Below, in pieces: positions 50,378 through 64,000 of a stretch of DNA of 64,000 nucleotides (position 1 is its first letter; every line of letters starts with the position of its first letter). Below the pieces are notes generated by a model, which worked only from the letters and a program-made list of their open reading frames with translations, was not told the origin of the DNA and searched no databases. Made by a program: the position numbers and the translations under genes. This DNA comes from Bradyrhizobium diazoefficiens (GTDB taxonomy: Bacteria; Pseudomonadota; Alphaproteobacteria; Rhizobiales; Xanthobacteraceae). The stretch covers positions 1 through 64,000 of the forward strand of contig NZ_JAFCKW010000022.1 in the NCBI RefSeq assembly GCF_018129965.1, written 5' to 3'.

Positions 50378-50838
50378 GGCGGGCAACCTCTGTTCGTCCA
50401 GCGATAATACTTCATCACGAACCCGTTCGAGGGTTCGACCTCTTCCTTCTCGAACACGAAACCTTCGCGCTCGTACCAGCGCCAGGCCTTTTCGTTCTCG
50501 CGGACGCAGCGCAGGTGGATTTCATCCGGCATCTGCGTGCGGGTGAAGGCGAGCAGTTTCCGTCCGAGCGACTGCCCCTGATAGGCTGGCCCGACGAACA
50601 GCATGTCGAGATAGAGCTTTGGCAGGTGTAGCGCCAGCATCGCGGCGATCGCGCCGTTGTCATCGGCGACGTACAGGGTCCAGCCGTCCTCGATCTCGCG
50701 CCTGATGCGTGCGCGCAAATTCGCCAGCAGGAACTCGCTCGCCTCGCCGAGCCCGGTCGAGACCCAGCTCTCCATCCAGACGCGGCCGACCTCGTCATAT
50801 TCCTCGATGCGGGCCGGGCGGATGACGGGATGCGACAT
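50374..50838 (-). CDS. GNAT-family N-acetyltransferase
   Basis: A 154-residue acetyltransferase with MSHPVIRPARIEEYDEVGRV, then LYLDMLFVGPAYQGQSLGRK (the acetyl-CoA loop V-G-P-x-Y-Q-G-Q-x-L-G) and EIHLRCVRENEKAWRWYERE, GFVFEKEEVEPSNGFVMKYY. The substrate is not known. It lies head to tail with the GST gene, sharing a 4-base overlap, and eight bases from the oxyR stop, so it may be co-transcribed with oxyR. Confidence 0.9.
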   Translation of the reverse strand: MSHPVIRPARIEEYDEVGRVWMESWVSTGLGEASEFLLANLRARIRREIEDGWTLYVADDNGAIAAMLALHLPKLYLDMLFVGPAYQGQSLGRKLLAFTRTQMPDEIHLRCVRENEKAWRWYEREGFVFEKEEVEPSNGFVMKYYRWTNRGCPP

Positions 50839-50845
50839 CTGGACG

Positions 50846-51772
50846 TCAGGCCCTTGGGTTGCGCGCGGGTTGTCGTGCGCGCGCCTTGCCGGCGGACAGG
50901 CACACCACCTCGGAGATCTGCAAAAGCTGGCGCGCCAGCGGGCTGGTCTTGCGCCAGACCATGCCGATGGTGCGCGAAGGCTCTGGGGCGCGGAAGCGCG
51001 CCAGCGAGACCGAGGCCGATCGCGTCTCCACCGGCACGGCCATCTCCGGAATCAGGGTCACGCCGATGCCGGCGCTGACCATCTGGACCAGCGTCGACAG
51101 CGAGTTCGCATCCAGCATCTCGCGCGGCGGCGCCGATTGCATGTTGCAGAACGACAGCGCCTGATCGCGGAAGCAGTGCCCTTCCTCGAGCAGCAACAGC
51201 CGCATCTCGCGCATCATCTCACGCGAGGGCACCGGCGTGCCTTCATCGAAGCTTGGCCTGACCAGCAAAAATTTCTCGTCGAACAGCGCGACCTCGGTGA
51301 GCGTGGGCTCGGACACCGGGAGCGCGACGATGGCAGTGTCGAGCCGGCCGTCCAGCAGCTCCTGGATCAGCCGGGGCGTCATCGTCTCGCGCACGCGGAT
51401 GTCGAGCTCCGGATGCATGCGCGTGAGGTTCTTGGTGATCTTGGGCAGCAGATAGGGCGCGATGGTCGGGATCATCCCGATCCGCAAGCGGCCGGCGAAG
51501 CGGTCCTGCGAGGCGCGGGCGAAATCGCCGAGTTCGTCGACCGAGCGCAGGATGTCGCGGACGCGTGGCGCGAGCTCCTCGCCGAACCGGGTCAGCGCCA
51601 CCTGCCGGGCGCTACGCTCCAGCAGCAAGCCGCCGAGCGCGTCCTCCAGCTCCTTGATCTGCATCGACAGGGCCGGCTGGGAGATCGAGCTGGCCTCGGC
51701 CGCACGGCCGAAATGGCCGTGGCGCGCCAGCGCATCGAAATACCGGAGCTGGCGCATCGTGACGTTGGCCAT
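50846..51772 (-). CDS. oxyR: Peroxide sensor OxyR (LysR family)
   Basis: OxyR activates hydrogen peroxide defence genes when its two cysteines form a disulfide. The 308-residue protein has the LysR HTH TMRQLRYFDALARHGHFGRA, AAEASSISQPALSMQIKELE, and the effector part with LLLLEEGHCFRDQALSFCNM, where the Cys pair (about residues 200 and 209) matches Cys199/Cys208 of E. coli OxyR. It is divergent from katG with 113 bases between, the arrangement seen in alphaproteobacteria. Confidence 0.96.
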   Translation of the reverse strand: MANVTMRQLRYFDALARHGHFGRAAEASSISQPALSMQIKELEDALGGLLLERSARQVALTRFGEELAPRVRDILRSVDELGDFARASQDRFAGRLRIGMIPTIAPYLLPKITKNLTRMHPELDIRVRETMTPRLIQELLDGRLDTAIVALPVSEPTLTEVALFDEKFLLVRPSFDEGTPVPSREMMREMRLLLLEEGHCFRDQALSFCNMQSAPPREMLDANSLSTLVQMVSAGIGVTLIPEMAVPVETRSASVSLARFRAPEPSRTIGMVWRKTSPLARQLLQISEVVCLSAGKARARQPARNPRA

Positions 51773-51885
51773 CAGAAAATCCTATCGCAGCGATCATTAA
51801 AGTCAACTTCCCCTGATGGAGCGGGAGGCTTAGAGTGGTTCTACCTGGTCGAAGGCGCGAGTTCGCGCCGCCAGAGGAGGTATTC
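51773..51885. promoter_or_regulatory. oxyR-katG divergent intergenic region
   Basis: This 113-base region must hold the OxyR site. ATCGC-A-GCGAT (51784-51794) is a small palindrome just upstream of oxyR. It is embedded in CTATCGCAGCGATC, which resembles the ATAG/CTAT blocks of OxyR sites. Assignment is tentative. Confidence 0.45.
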
Positions 51886-54051
<2,166 letters not shown>

Positions 54052-54112
54052 GTCGTGATGCATCCTCTTCCGCTTGCGGGAAGAGGGCGTACGGTTCTAC
54101 AGGACAGGCGAC

Positions 54113-54143
54113 AAACAAAAAGGGCGGCCGCGAGGCCGCCCTT
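54113..54143 (-). terminator. Intrinsic terminator of pnp
   Basis: On the minus strand AAGGGCGGCC-TCGC-GGCCGCCCTT is a 10-bp stem followed by TTTGTTTGTCG. It lies 24 bases downstream of the pnp stop. It is convergent with katG. Confidence 0.88.
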
Positions 54144-54166
54144 CGTGTTTCTGGCTGCTGCGAGAC

Positions 54167-56323
<2,157 letters not shown>

Positions 56324-56666
56324 GGAGGTCTTCTTTCATGGTTTCTCGAAAGAAGGGACGGCCCGAAAAACAAAAACCATGTCAAGATTGCGGGACGCTG
56401 ATCGAAGCGGGCGATCAGCGTCCTGCGATCCTGCCATGGTTTTCGGATTTCGGATGGCGTCCATCCTTTCGGGTCATACGGGCGCCTTGCCCGTTGTGCC
56501 CAGCCGCCGGATTGCTGCTGGACTGTCAGTCGGCATGAACGCGAACACCGGCTTGCGGTCTTCGCTCATCATGCCCCGGATGCCAAACCTTGATGGTTCG
56601 CATCCGACGCGCACGCAGCCTCGATCAAAAACCTTTAAGGAAATGCTTTCGTTCGAAACCGCGCGC
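56324..56666. other. rpsO-pnp intergenic region
   Basis: About 375 non-coding bases between rpsO and pnp (the first 24, 56667-56690, are the rpsO terminator). It presumably holds the pnp promoter and its autoregulatory leader. A 66-codon frame on the plus strand, 56338-56538, holds two CxxC pairs but I do not accept it as a gene. Confidence 0.5.
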
Positions 56667-56690
56667 AAAAACGCGCGCCATTGGCGCGCG
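56667..56690 (-). terminator. Intrinsic terminator after rpsO
   Basis: On the minus strand CGCGCGCC-AAT-GGCGCGCG (a perfect 8-bp stem) is followed by TTTTTGC. It lies ten bases after the rpsO stop and may also allow readthrough to pnp, as in other rpsO-pnp units. Confidence 0.85.
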
Positions 56691-56699
56691 CAGGAACAC

Positions 56700-56969
56700 T
56701 TAACGACGAATGTTGTGCTTCTCGAGCAGCGCCTTGTAACGCGCCTCGTCCCTCTTCTTGAGGTAGTCGAGCAGCGAGCGGCGGGTCGACACCAGCTTCA
56801 AGAGGCCGCGACGCGAATGGTTGTCCTTCACGTGGGTCTTGAAATGGTTCGTGAGGTTGTTGATGCGTTCCGACAGGATCGCGACCTGCACCTCTGGCGA
56901 ACCGGTATCGCCGGCTTTGTTGGCATTCGTCTTGATGACTTCCGCTTTGCGTTCTGCGGCAATCGACAT
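56700..56969 (-). CDS. rpsO: 30S ribosomal protein S15
   Basis: The 89-residue primary-binding protein of the 30S platform. It reads MSIAAERKAEVIKTNANKAG, then GDTGSPEVQVAILSERINNL, DNHSRRGLLKLVSTRRSLLD and YLKKRDEARYKALLEKHNIR, complete and typical. The ATG at 56969 is used rather than an ATG two codons upstream that overlaps the truB stop. It precedes pnp as in most bacteria. Confidence 0.97.
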   Translation of the reverse strand: MSIAAERKAEVIKTNANKAGDTGSPEVQVAILSERINNLTNHFKTHVKDNHSRRGLLKLVSTRRSLLDYLKKRDEARYKALLEKHNIRR

Positions 56970-56971
56970 CG

Positions 56972-58087
56972 TCAATTTCTCTCGTTACGACCGGAGCTGG
57001 CAGTCAGGCCGGTCAGGTTGAACACACGCTTGGGGATGATTTCGCCATTGCCGACTTCAGCAAGCGCCAAGAGACGGCCTGCCACCGTGACATAGACTGT
57101 GCCGCTACTTGTGGGCGCATCCCGTCCGCGCAACAAAACGGCTTGGCCCCGATGGAGCCTTGCCGCATCAGCCCGAGTGACGGCCAGTGCCGGGATGTCG
57201 TCCAGCGCGGTCTCAACGGGCATCAGCGCGTCGGCGAGGCTGCCCTCGCCGGACGCGGCTCTATCGCACAAAGCCTCCAACTGATCCAGCGGAATCATGT
57301 CGTTCTCGTCAAATGGGCCGACCAGGGTCCGCCGCAACGCGCAGATATGGCCATAAGTACCGAGAATTCGGCCCATATCCCGGGCCAGCGCGCGGACATA
57401 GGTGCCCTTGCCGCACTCGGCCTCGAATACGGCCCGGTCGTTATCCGGTTGATTAACAAGGGTTAAATGGTGAATCTCGACCGGGCGGGGGGCCAGTTCC
57501 ACGATCTCGCCGTCGCGGGCGAGGTCATAGGCGCGCTCGCCCTGGACCTTGATCGCCGAATAGCGCGGCGGGATCTGCTCGATCACCCCGGTGAAGCGGG
57601 GGAGCAGGGCCAGAATGGCCTCCCGGGTCGGGCGCTGGTCCGAGGTCGCAGTCACCCGGCCCTCAATGTCGTCGGTATCGCGCTCCTCACCCCAGCATAC
57701 GGTGAACTGGTAGCGCTTGCGGCCGTCCATGACGAAGGGAACCGTCTTGGTGGCTTCCCCGAGCGCGATCGGGAGACCGCCGGAGGCGAGTGGATCGAGC
57801 GTGCCGGCGTGTCCTGCGCGCTTGGCGTTGAACAGGCGCTTGAGCACCGCGACGGCCTGCGTCGAGGTCATGCCGATCGGCTTGTCGAGCACGACCCAGC
57901 CGTGGACGTCGCGGCGGTCGCGGCGCGGCTGGTTGCCCTTCTGCTTGCCGGCGCGCGGATCGTTGTTGACGCGACGCTCCTGATGCGGCTCGGAAGCGGC
58001 GCCCGGATCCGCAAAATTATTTTTTTGCGTGTCGCGCTGATCGGCCTCTTCGCCGCCGATCGTGCCGTAAGCGGGGTCCATCGTCAT
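56972..58087 (-). CDS. truB: tRNA pseudouridine(55) synthase
   Basis: TruB makes pseudouridine 55 in the T loop of tRNAs. The 371-residue protein has a long charged N-terminal extension (about 60 residues), then GWVVLDKPIGMTSTQAVAVL and KRAGHAGTLDPLASGGLPIA with the catalytic Asp, KRYQFTVCWGEERDTDDIEG and a C-terminal domain of PUA-like kind (MIPLDQLEALC, GQAVLLRGRDAPTSSGTVYV). The extension is unusual in length but plausible for Bradyrhizobium. The ATG at 58087 overlaps the rbfA stop by four bases; an ATG at 58081 is also in frame. Confidence 0.95.
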   Translation of the reverse strand: MTMDPAYGTIGGEEADQRDTQKNNFADPGAASEPHQERRVNNDPRAGKQKGNQPRRDRRDVHGWVVLDKPIGMTSTQAVAVLKRLFNAKRAGHAGTLDPLASGGLPIALGEATKTVPFVMDGRKRYQFTVCWGEERDTDDIEGRVTATSDQRPTREAILALLPRFTGVIEQIPPRYSAIKVQGERAYDLARDGEIVELAPRPVEIHHLTLVNQPDNDRAVFEAECGKGTYVRALARDMGRILGTYGHICALRRTLVGPFDENDMIPLDQLEALCDRAASGEGSLADALMPVETALDDIPALAVTRADAARLHRGQAVLLRGRDAPTSSGTVYVTVAGRLLALAEVGNGEIIPKRVFNLTGLTASSGRNERN

Positions 58088-58518
58088 TGCTCTTCTTCCC
58101 GATCCTGTTCCGGATCCTGTTCCAGGTCCTTCTGCACCGCAGGTGTTCTCAAAAGTTTCTCGATCCGTTCCGCTTCGTCGAATCGTTCGTCGACGCGGAA
58201 GCGAAGGTCAGGTGCAAATTTCAGGTTAACGCGCCGCGCGATCTCGCCGCGCACGAATTTCTTGTTGCGTTCGAGCGCCGCGATCACGACCTCGGTGTCG
58301 CGGCCACCGAGCGGCATCACGTAGACCGTCGCGAGTTTCAGGTCGGGCGACATCCGCACCTCCGGCACGGTGATGATGTGACCTTCGAGGTCTGCATCAT
58401 GCACGTTGCCTTGCGCCAGAATCTCGGCCATCGCGTGGCGAACCTGTTCGCCGACGCGCAGCTGGCGCTGCGAGCCTCCGCCTGGCGCGGAACTCTTCTT
58501 CTGATGGTGGCGTGGCAT
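58084..58518 (-). CDS. rbfA: Ribosome-binding factor A
   Basis: A small KH-fold 30S maturation factor of 144 residues. It has RQLRVGEQVRHAMAEILAQG, then ITVPEVRMSPDLKLATVYVM, PLGGRDTEVVIAALERNKKF and VRGEIARRVNLKFAPDLRFR, with a basic N terminus (MPRHHQKKSSAPGGGSQ) and an acidic Gln/Glu-rich tail. It lies between infB and truB as usual. Confidence 0.96.
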   Translation of the reverse strand: MPRHHQKKSSAPGGGSQRQLRVGEQVRHAMAEILAQGNVHDADLEGHIITVPEVRMSPDLKLATVYVMPLGGRDTEVVIAALERNKKFVRGEIARRVNLKFAPDLRFRVDERFDEAERIEKLLRTPAVQKDLEQDPEQDREEEQ

Positions 58519-58593
58519 GGTTCGAAATCACCTCATTGCCCGTGCCTGGGACACGAGCATTGTCATTTGTCCTGTTGAAGCGAATGAGAGGCG

Positions 58594-58617
58594 GGTGGCC
58601 GGAAAAATCCGGCCACC
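58594..58617 (-). other. Hairpin in the infB-rbfA gap
   Basis: GGTGGCCGGA-AAAA-TCCGGCCACC is a perfect 10-bp stem with a 4-nt loop. No T-run follows on the minus strand (GCCTCTCATTCG), so it may be an mRNA processing or stability site rather than a terminator in this operon. Confidence 0.5.
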
Positions 58618-58671
58618 GCACTCTCGTCATTTCAGTTCAAAAAGATCCGTGCGCTTCGGTAAGATTTGGAC

Positions 58672-61380
58672 TTACAGGGAGCGCTGGATCGTCTCCACGC
58701 GATAACACTCGATCACGTCACCGGCGCGCATGTCGTGGTAGTTCTCGAAGGCCATGCCGCATTCCTGACCGGACTGGACTTCCTTCACTTCGTCCTTGAA
58801 GCGCTTCAGCGTCGACAGCTTGCCTTCGTGCACGACGACGTTGTCGCGGATCAGGCGCACATTGGCGCCGCGTTCCACGGTGCCGTCGGTGACGCGGCAG
58901 CCGGCGACCTTGCCGACCTTGGAGATGTTGAAGATCTCCAGGATCGAGGCATTGCCGAGCATGGTTTCGCGCAAGGTCGGCGCGAGCAGGCCGCTCATCG
59001 CCTTCTTCACGTCGTCCACGAGGTCGTAGATGATGTTGTAGTAGCGGATCTCGATGCCGTTGCGCTTGGCGGCCGCAGCGGCCTCCTTGTTCGCACGAAC
59101 CGAGAAGCCGATGATCGCCGCGTTGAAGCCCTCCGCGAGCGTCACGTCCGACTCCGAAATGCCGCCGACGCCGGCATGCAGGATGCGGGCGGCGACTTCG
59201 TCGGTGCCGAGCTTCTCCAGCGAGCCGAGGATCGCTTCCAGCGAGCCCTGCACGTCGGCCTTGATGATCAGCGGGAATTCCTTGCGGCCCGCCGTCTTCA
59301 GTTGCGACATCATCTGCTCGAGCGAGCCGCGCATGCCGGAGATCGAGGCAGCCGCGTTCTCGCGCTTCTGGTGCGCGCGGTAGCTGGTGACCTGGCGGGC
59401 GCGGGCTTCGTTCTCCACGACCGCGAGACGATCGCCGGCTTCCGGCGGGCCATTGAAGCCGAGCACCTCGACCGGAACCGAGGGGCCGGCTTCCTGCACC
59501 GTCTCGCCCTGGTCGGAGATCAGCGCGCGGACGCGGCCCATCTCGGCGCCGGCGACGATGATGTCGCCGACACGGAGCGTGCCGCGCTGGACCAGCACGG
59601 TCGCGACCGGACCGCGGCCGCGGTCGAGCTTGGCCTCGATCACGGTGCCTTCGGCCGGACGATCCGAATTGGTCTTCAGGTCGAGGATATCGGCCTGCAG
59701 CGCGATCATCTCGAGCAGCTTGTCGAGATTGGTCTTGTTCTTGGCGGACACCTCGACGTCGACGACGTCGCCGCCGAAGGATTCCACCTGCACTTCGTGC
59801 TGGAGCAGCTCGGTGCGCACGCGCTCGGGCTTGGCATCGGGCTTGTCGATCTTGTTGATGGCAACGATGATCGGCACCCGCGCCGCCTTGGCGTGGTTGA
59901 TGGCTTCGATCGTCTGCGGCATCACGCCGTCATCGGCCGCGACCACCAGCACGACGATGTCGGTGACCTTGGCGCCGCGGGCGCGCATCGCGGTGAACGC
60001 GGCGTGGCCGGGCGTGTCGATGAAGGTGATCTTCTTGCCGCTTTCGGGCGACAGCACCTGATAGGCGCCGATGTGCTGGGTGATGCCGCCGGCCTCGCCG
60101 GAGACGACGTTGGCATGACGGAGCGCGTCGAGCAGCGAGGTCTTGCCGTGGTCGACATGGCCCATCACGGTGACGACCGGAGAGCGGGTCTCGGTGTCGG
60201 TGGAATCGTCGACCTGGTCGAACAGGCCCTCCTCGACGTCGGAAGCGGCAACGCGCTTGACGGTGTGGCCGAGTTCCTCGGCGATCAGCTGCGCGGTGTC
60301 GGCATCGATCACGTCGGTGATCTTGTGCATCGCGCCCTGCTTCATCAGCATGCGGATGACGTCGACCGCGCGCTCGGCCATGCGGTTGGCGAGTTCCTGG
60401 ATGGTGATCGCTTCCGGAATGACCACCTCGCGGATGAGCTTTTCCTTCGGCTCGTTCGCCGCGTGGCCCTTCAGGCGCTGGGTGCGGCGGCGGAACGAGG
60501 CGATCGAGCGCTCGCGGACCTCATCGGCATTGAGTGCGGTCACGACCGTCAGACGGCCGCGCTCCTTCTGCGGGCCCGGCTTGTGGGTGGGCTTGGGGGC
60601 CACCACGGGGCGTGCCGCACCGCCGGGACCCCTGCGGATCTGGCGCGGACCATCGTCCTCGTCCGGACCGGCTGCGACCGCGGGAGCGCGACCCAGCGGG
60701 CCGCCGGTCGGCCGCGCCGTGGTTGTTCCGGGGCGCGAAGGTGTCGTTGCCGGGCGCGTCGTGGTCGTGCCGGGGCGCGCTGCGGGCGCGCCGGGACGCG
60801 GCGCGGGAGCGGCCGGAGCCGCCGCTGCAGTTGCCGCGGGGCGGGGCGCGGATGGCTGCTCGCCTTCGCCAAAACGCTTCTTGGCTTCGGTCTCGGCCTT
60901 GCGCTTGGCTTCGTCCTCGTGGCGATGGCGCTCTTCCTCGGCCTTGCGGCGGGATTCGGCGGCTTCGCGCTCGACGCGCTCGGCGGCTTCGCGGACAGCC
61001 CGGCGCTGGGCCTCTTCCTCGGCCTGGCGGCGCTCTTCGACTTCGCGCACCTTGGCATCGGCCAGCGCGCTGGCGCGCGCGGAACGTTCGTCCTCGGTCA
61101 GGGTGCGCAGCACCACGCCGGAGCCGGAGTTGCGCGGCGGTGCCGGGCGCGAGGGAGCGGGTGCAGGCGCGGCCGGTGCCGGCTTTGCTACAACCGTGGG
61201 AGCCTGCGGCTCGGGGCTGCCGTCGGTGCGGCGCTTGCCGCGCTTCTCGACCACGACCTGCTTGCTGCGGCCATGGCTGAAGCTCTGGCGCACAGTGCCC
61301 GTTTCGACGCGCGGCTTGAGCGATAGCGTCTTGCTCGGAACGCTCAGCTTCTTGTCGTCAGGGGTCTTGGTATCAACCAT
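58672..61380 (-). CDS. infB: Translation initiation factor IF-2
   Basis: This GTPase delivers initiator tRNA to the ribosome. The 902-residue product has a long N-terminal low-complexity region rich in Ala, Arg and Pro/Thr (residues 60-300, including RPAAT-like repeats and a KAEEE-rich coiled coil). IF-2N follows at IREVVIPEAITIQELANRMA. The GTPase domain has VTVMGHVDHGKTSLLDALRH (G1), EAGGITQHIGAYQV (G2), FIDTPGHAAFTAMRARGAKV (G3), VAINKIDKPDAKPERV (G4) and SAKNKTNLDKLLEMIALQAD (G5). Domains II-IV close it (GMAFENYHDMRAGDVIECYR). It precedes rbfA and truB. Confidence 0.97.
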   Translation of the reverse strand: MVDTKTPDDKKLSVPSKTLSLKPRVETGTVRQSFSHGRSKQVVVEKRGKRRTDGSPEPQAPTVVAKPAPAAPAPAPSRPAPPRNSGSGVVLRTLTEDERSARASALADAKVREVEERRQAEEEAQRRAVREAAERVEREAAESRRKAEEERHRHEDEAKRKAETEAKKRFGEGEQPSAPRPAATAAAAPAAPAPRPGAPAARPGTTTTRPATTPSRPGTTTARPTGGPLGRAPAVAAGPDEDDGPRQIRRGPGGAARPVVAPKPTHKPGPQKERGRLTVVTALNADEVRERSIASFRRRTQRLKGHAANEPKEKLIREVVIPEAITIQELANRMAERAVDVIRMLMKQGAMHKITDVIDADTAQLIAEELGHTVKRVAASDVEEGLFDQVDDSTDTETRSPVVTVMGHVDHGKTSLLDALRHANVVSGEAGGITQHIGAYQVLSPESGKKITFIDTPGHAAFTAMRARGAKVTDIVVLVVAADDGVMPQTIEAINHAKAARVPIIVAINKIDKPDAKPERVRTELLQHEVQVESFGGDVVDVEVSAKNKTNLDKLLEMIALQADILDLKTNSDRPAEGTVIEAKLDRGRGPVATVLVQRGTLRVGDIIVAGAEMGRVRALISDQGETVQEAGPSVPVEVLGFNGPPEAGDRLAVVENEARARQVTSYRAHQKRENAAASISGMRGSLEQMMSQLKTAGRKEFPLIIKADVQGSLEAILGSLEKLGTDEVAARILHAGVGGISESDVTLAEGFNAAIIGFSVRANKEAAAAAKRNGIEIRYYNIIYDLVDDVKKAMSGLLAPTLRETMLGNASILEIFNISKVGKVAGCRVTDGTVERGANVRLIRDNVVVHEGKLSTLKRFKDEVKEVQSGQECGMAFENYHDMRAGDVIECYRVETIQRSL

Positions 61381-61450
61381 TCAGCAGTCCTAATCCTGAT
61401 CTGTTAGCGTTGTGCGTTGCCGCACCGTCCTGTCGGGTCGTCGTTGTCTC

Positions 61451-62134
61451 TCAGAAATCCTGGCCGGGCTTTTCGGCAGTCTTGTCATCGTCCGCCATCC
61501 GGTATCGGACCAGCATCTGGCTACGTGACAGGAATGACTTGCTCGCCGGGCCCGCGAGCAGGGCAGCATGTATCACATTTGACCGGGTAAGTGCCAAATC
61601 CAATTCTACTGATTTCAGGACAGTCACGACGGGAATCTGCGGCTTGGCGCCGCGATTTCCGTCATTTTGACGTGCCAGCATGTCCAATTTGCGGATTCCG
61701 TCCGCGGCCCCGTCGCTGGCATGGATCAGGACCTCGACCGTGCCTTCCCGCAGGGCGCTCTCGACCTTGCCGAAACCGGCCACGATTTGGGCCGCCTTGG
61801 CAGCAATCCCCAGGGCCTCGATCACGCTCCGGACCAGGAGCGCCTCGATGTCCGCAGAAAACGTCAGGGGGATGCGCAGCTCGCGCTTGAAGGCTCTGCT
61901 GAAATGGTGACGACGAACGGCTTCCGCAACCACCTCGCGCGAGGCGGTGAGCCACATGCCGCGTCCGGGCAGCTTGCGCTTGAGATCGGGAACGACCTGA
62001 CCTTCCGGCGAGACGACGAAGCGGATCAGCTCGTCGATCGGCCGGACCTCGCGGCTGACCGCACACATCCGCATGGTCGCGGACCTTTCGGTCCGCGGGC
62101 CATTGTCGAGATCGTGGTCGGTATCTGCGAGCAT
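61451..62134 (-). CDS. YlxR (DUF448) and L7Ae-like RNA-binding fusion protein
   Basis: A 227-residue protein located between nusA and infB, where a YlxR gene is usual. Residues 20-85 form the DUF448 fold: RMCAVSREVRPIDELIRFVV, PDLKRKLPGRGMWLTASREV. From about residue 105 an L7Ae/YlxQ-type domain follows (GIAAKAAQIVAGFGKVESAL, VEVLIHASDGAADGIRKLDM). So the separate ylxR and ylxQ proteins of Gram-positives are one protein here, as in other alphaproteobacteria. It is thought to act in RNA or ribosome biogenesis. It lies 23 bases after nusA. Confidence 0.92.
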   Translation of the reverse strand: MLADTDHDLDNGPRTERSATMRMCAVSREVRPIDELIRFVVSPEGQVVPDLKRKLPGRGMWLTASREVVAEAVRRHHFSRAFKRELRIPLTFSADIEALLVRSVIEALGIAAKAAQIVAGFGKVESALREGTVEVLIHASDGAADGIRKLDMLARQNDGNRGAKPQIPVVTVLKSVELDLALTRSNVIHAALLAGPASKSFLSRSQMLVRYRMADDDKTAEKPGQDF

Positions 62135-62157
62135 CCGGGCGACATTCTCCTTGGCCC

Positions 62158-63768
<1,611 letters not shown>

Positions 63769-63770
63769 GG

Positions 63771-64000
63771 CTAGTCTCCTTCGTCAGGCTCGATCTCGCC
63801 CCGCCGCGCGCGTTCGGCGGTCAGGCGATGTTTCTTGGTATTGGTCGGTGCCGGCTTCTTTTTCGGTTTGGTATTCTTGGTGGTCTTTTCGCTGATCTTC
63901 GCGTGCGGCGCAGCCGGCGGCTCCAGGCCGAGATTGCGGCGCATCTCGCGCGCCGCGGCCTTGCCCCGGCGCATCGATTCCGCGATCAGCTCGTCGGTCA
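63771..64000 (-). CDS. rimP: Ribosome maturation factor RimP (C-terminal part)
   Basis: Only the C-terminal 76 residues lie in the window; the gene continues past 64000. The frame reads TDELIAESMRRGKAAAREMR, then NLGLEPPAAPHAKISEKTTK, KKKPAPTNTKKHRLTAERAR and GEIEPDEGD to the stop. The Lys- and Pro-rich tail is the extension typical of Bradyrhizobium RimP, as I recall. The placement directly upstream of nusA is diagnostic, since rimP-nusA is a near-universal pair. The ATG at 63974 is internal, not the start. Confidence 0.85.
   Translation of the reverse strand, partial: TDELIAESMRRGKAAAREMRRNLGLEPPAAPHAKISEKTTKNTKPKKKPAPTNTKKHRLTAERARRGEIEPDEGD

Noticed and set aside
56338..56538. A 66-residue plus-strand frame with two CxxC pairs (CQDC and CPLC) beside pnp
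   Set aside because: It lies in a leader region, has no clear ribosome site and I cannot tie it to any family. The CxxC spacing could be chance in a high-GC frame.
57452..57467. TTAA-N6-TTAA inside truB as a CtrA box
   Set aside because: CtrA sites need 7 bases between halves, and this is inside a coding sequence.

Overview
The window reads as a chromosomal segment of a high-GC alphaproteobacterium of the order Rhizobiales, most likely Bradyrhizobium or a close relative. The evidence is the gene content and order (irr beside fabA-fabB-fabI; trpFBA-accD-folC; divL-tsaE-murU-addB-addA-trxA; rimP-nusA-ylxR-infB-rbfA-truB-rpsO-pnp), an Irr protein with the heme-regulatory GCPWHD and HHH motifs typical of Bradyrhizobium, an AccD without its zinc cysteines, and many short intergenic palindromic repeats. 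No prophage, insertion sequence, CRISPR array or conjugative module is visible. This is a core housekeeping region with small insertions.

Layout. 1-2.6 kb: a class III CoA-transferase, then the divergent pair ohr/ohrR (organic peroxide resistance) with two operator-like repeats between them. 2.6-3.6 kb: a frameshifted GIY-YIG gene remnant, tRNA-Ala(GGC) and a TIGR02300-type acidic protein. 3.7-8.7 kb: aroA, a two-gene nucleotidyltransferase/partner module wedged into the operon, cmk and rpsA with a clear terminator. 9-16.1 kb: sppA, ihfB, a LapA-domain protein, then the overlapping genes trpF-trpB-trpA, accD and folC. 16.2-30.5 kb: a metallophosphatase, then (minus strand) divL, a tsaE-amgK fusion, a PilZ protein, murU, addB, addA and trxA. 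This joins cell-cycle control, t6A tRNA modification, cell-wall sugar recycling, double-strand-break repair and thioredoxin. 30-34.4 kb (minus): ubiE, ubiB, coaBC and dut. 34.4-45.9 kb: mutM, an orphan ParA-like ATPase, a gamma-glutamyltransferase-family enzyme, an HWE histidine kinase, a likely inactive trypsin-fold protein, a MoeB/ThiF-type enzyme, an aldo/keto reductase with a divergent LysR regulator, a 2-hydroxyacid dehydrogenase and an SH3 protein. 46-51.8 kb: irr, fabA-fabB-fabI, GST, GNAT and oxyR. 51.9-64 kb: katG, then (minus) the rimP-nusA-ylxR-infB-rbfA-truB-rpsO-pnp translation/RNA cluster, with rimP cut by the window edge.

The most unusual observation is the coaBC gene. Its product starts with a complete FitA/VapB-type ribbon-helix-helix antitoxin domain fused to the coenzyme A biosynthesis enzyme. 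Just upstream lie two perfect palindromes built from the same half-site, TGATWGC. This suggests a CoA enzyme that represses its own gene using a captured antitoxin domain. Other notable points are the nucleotidyltransferase/partner module translationally coupled between aroA and cmk, the Tyr-for-His DivL kinase, the trypsin-like protein lacking its catalytic His, and many intergenic palindromic repeats of several families.
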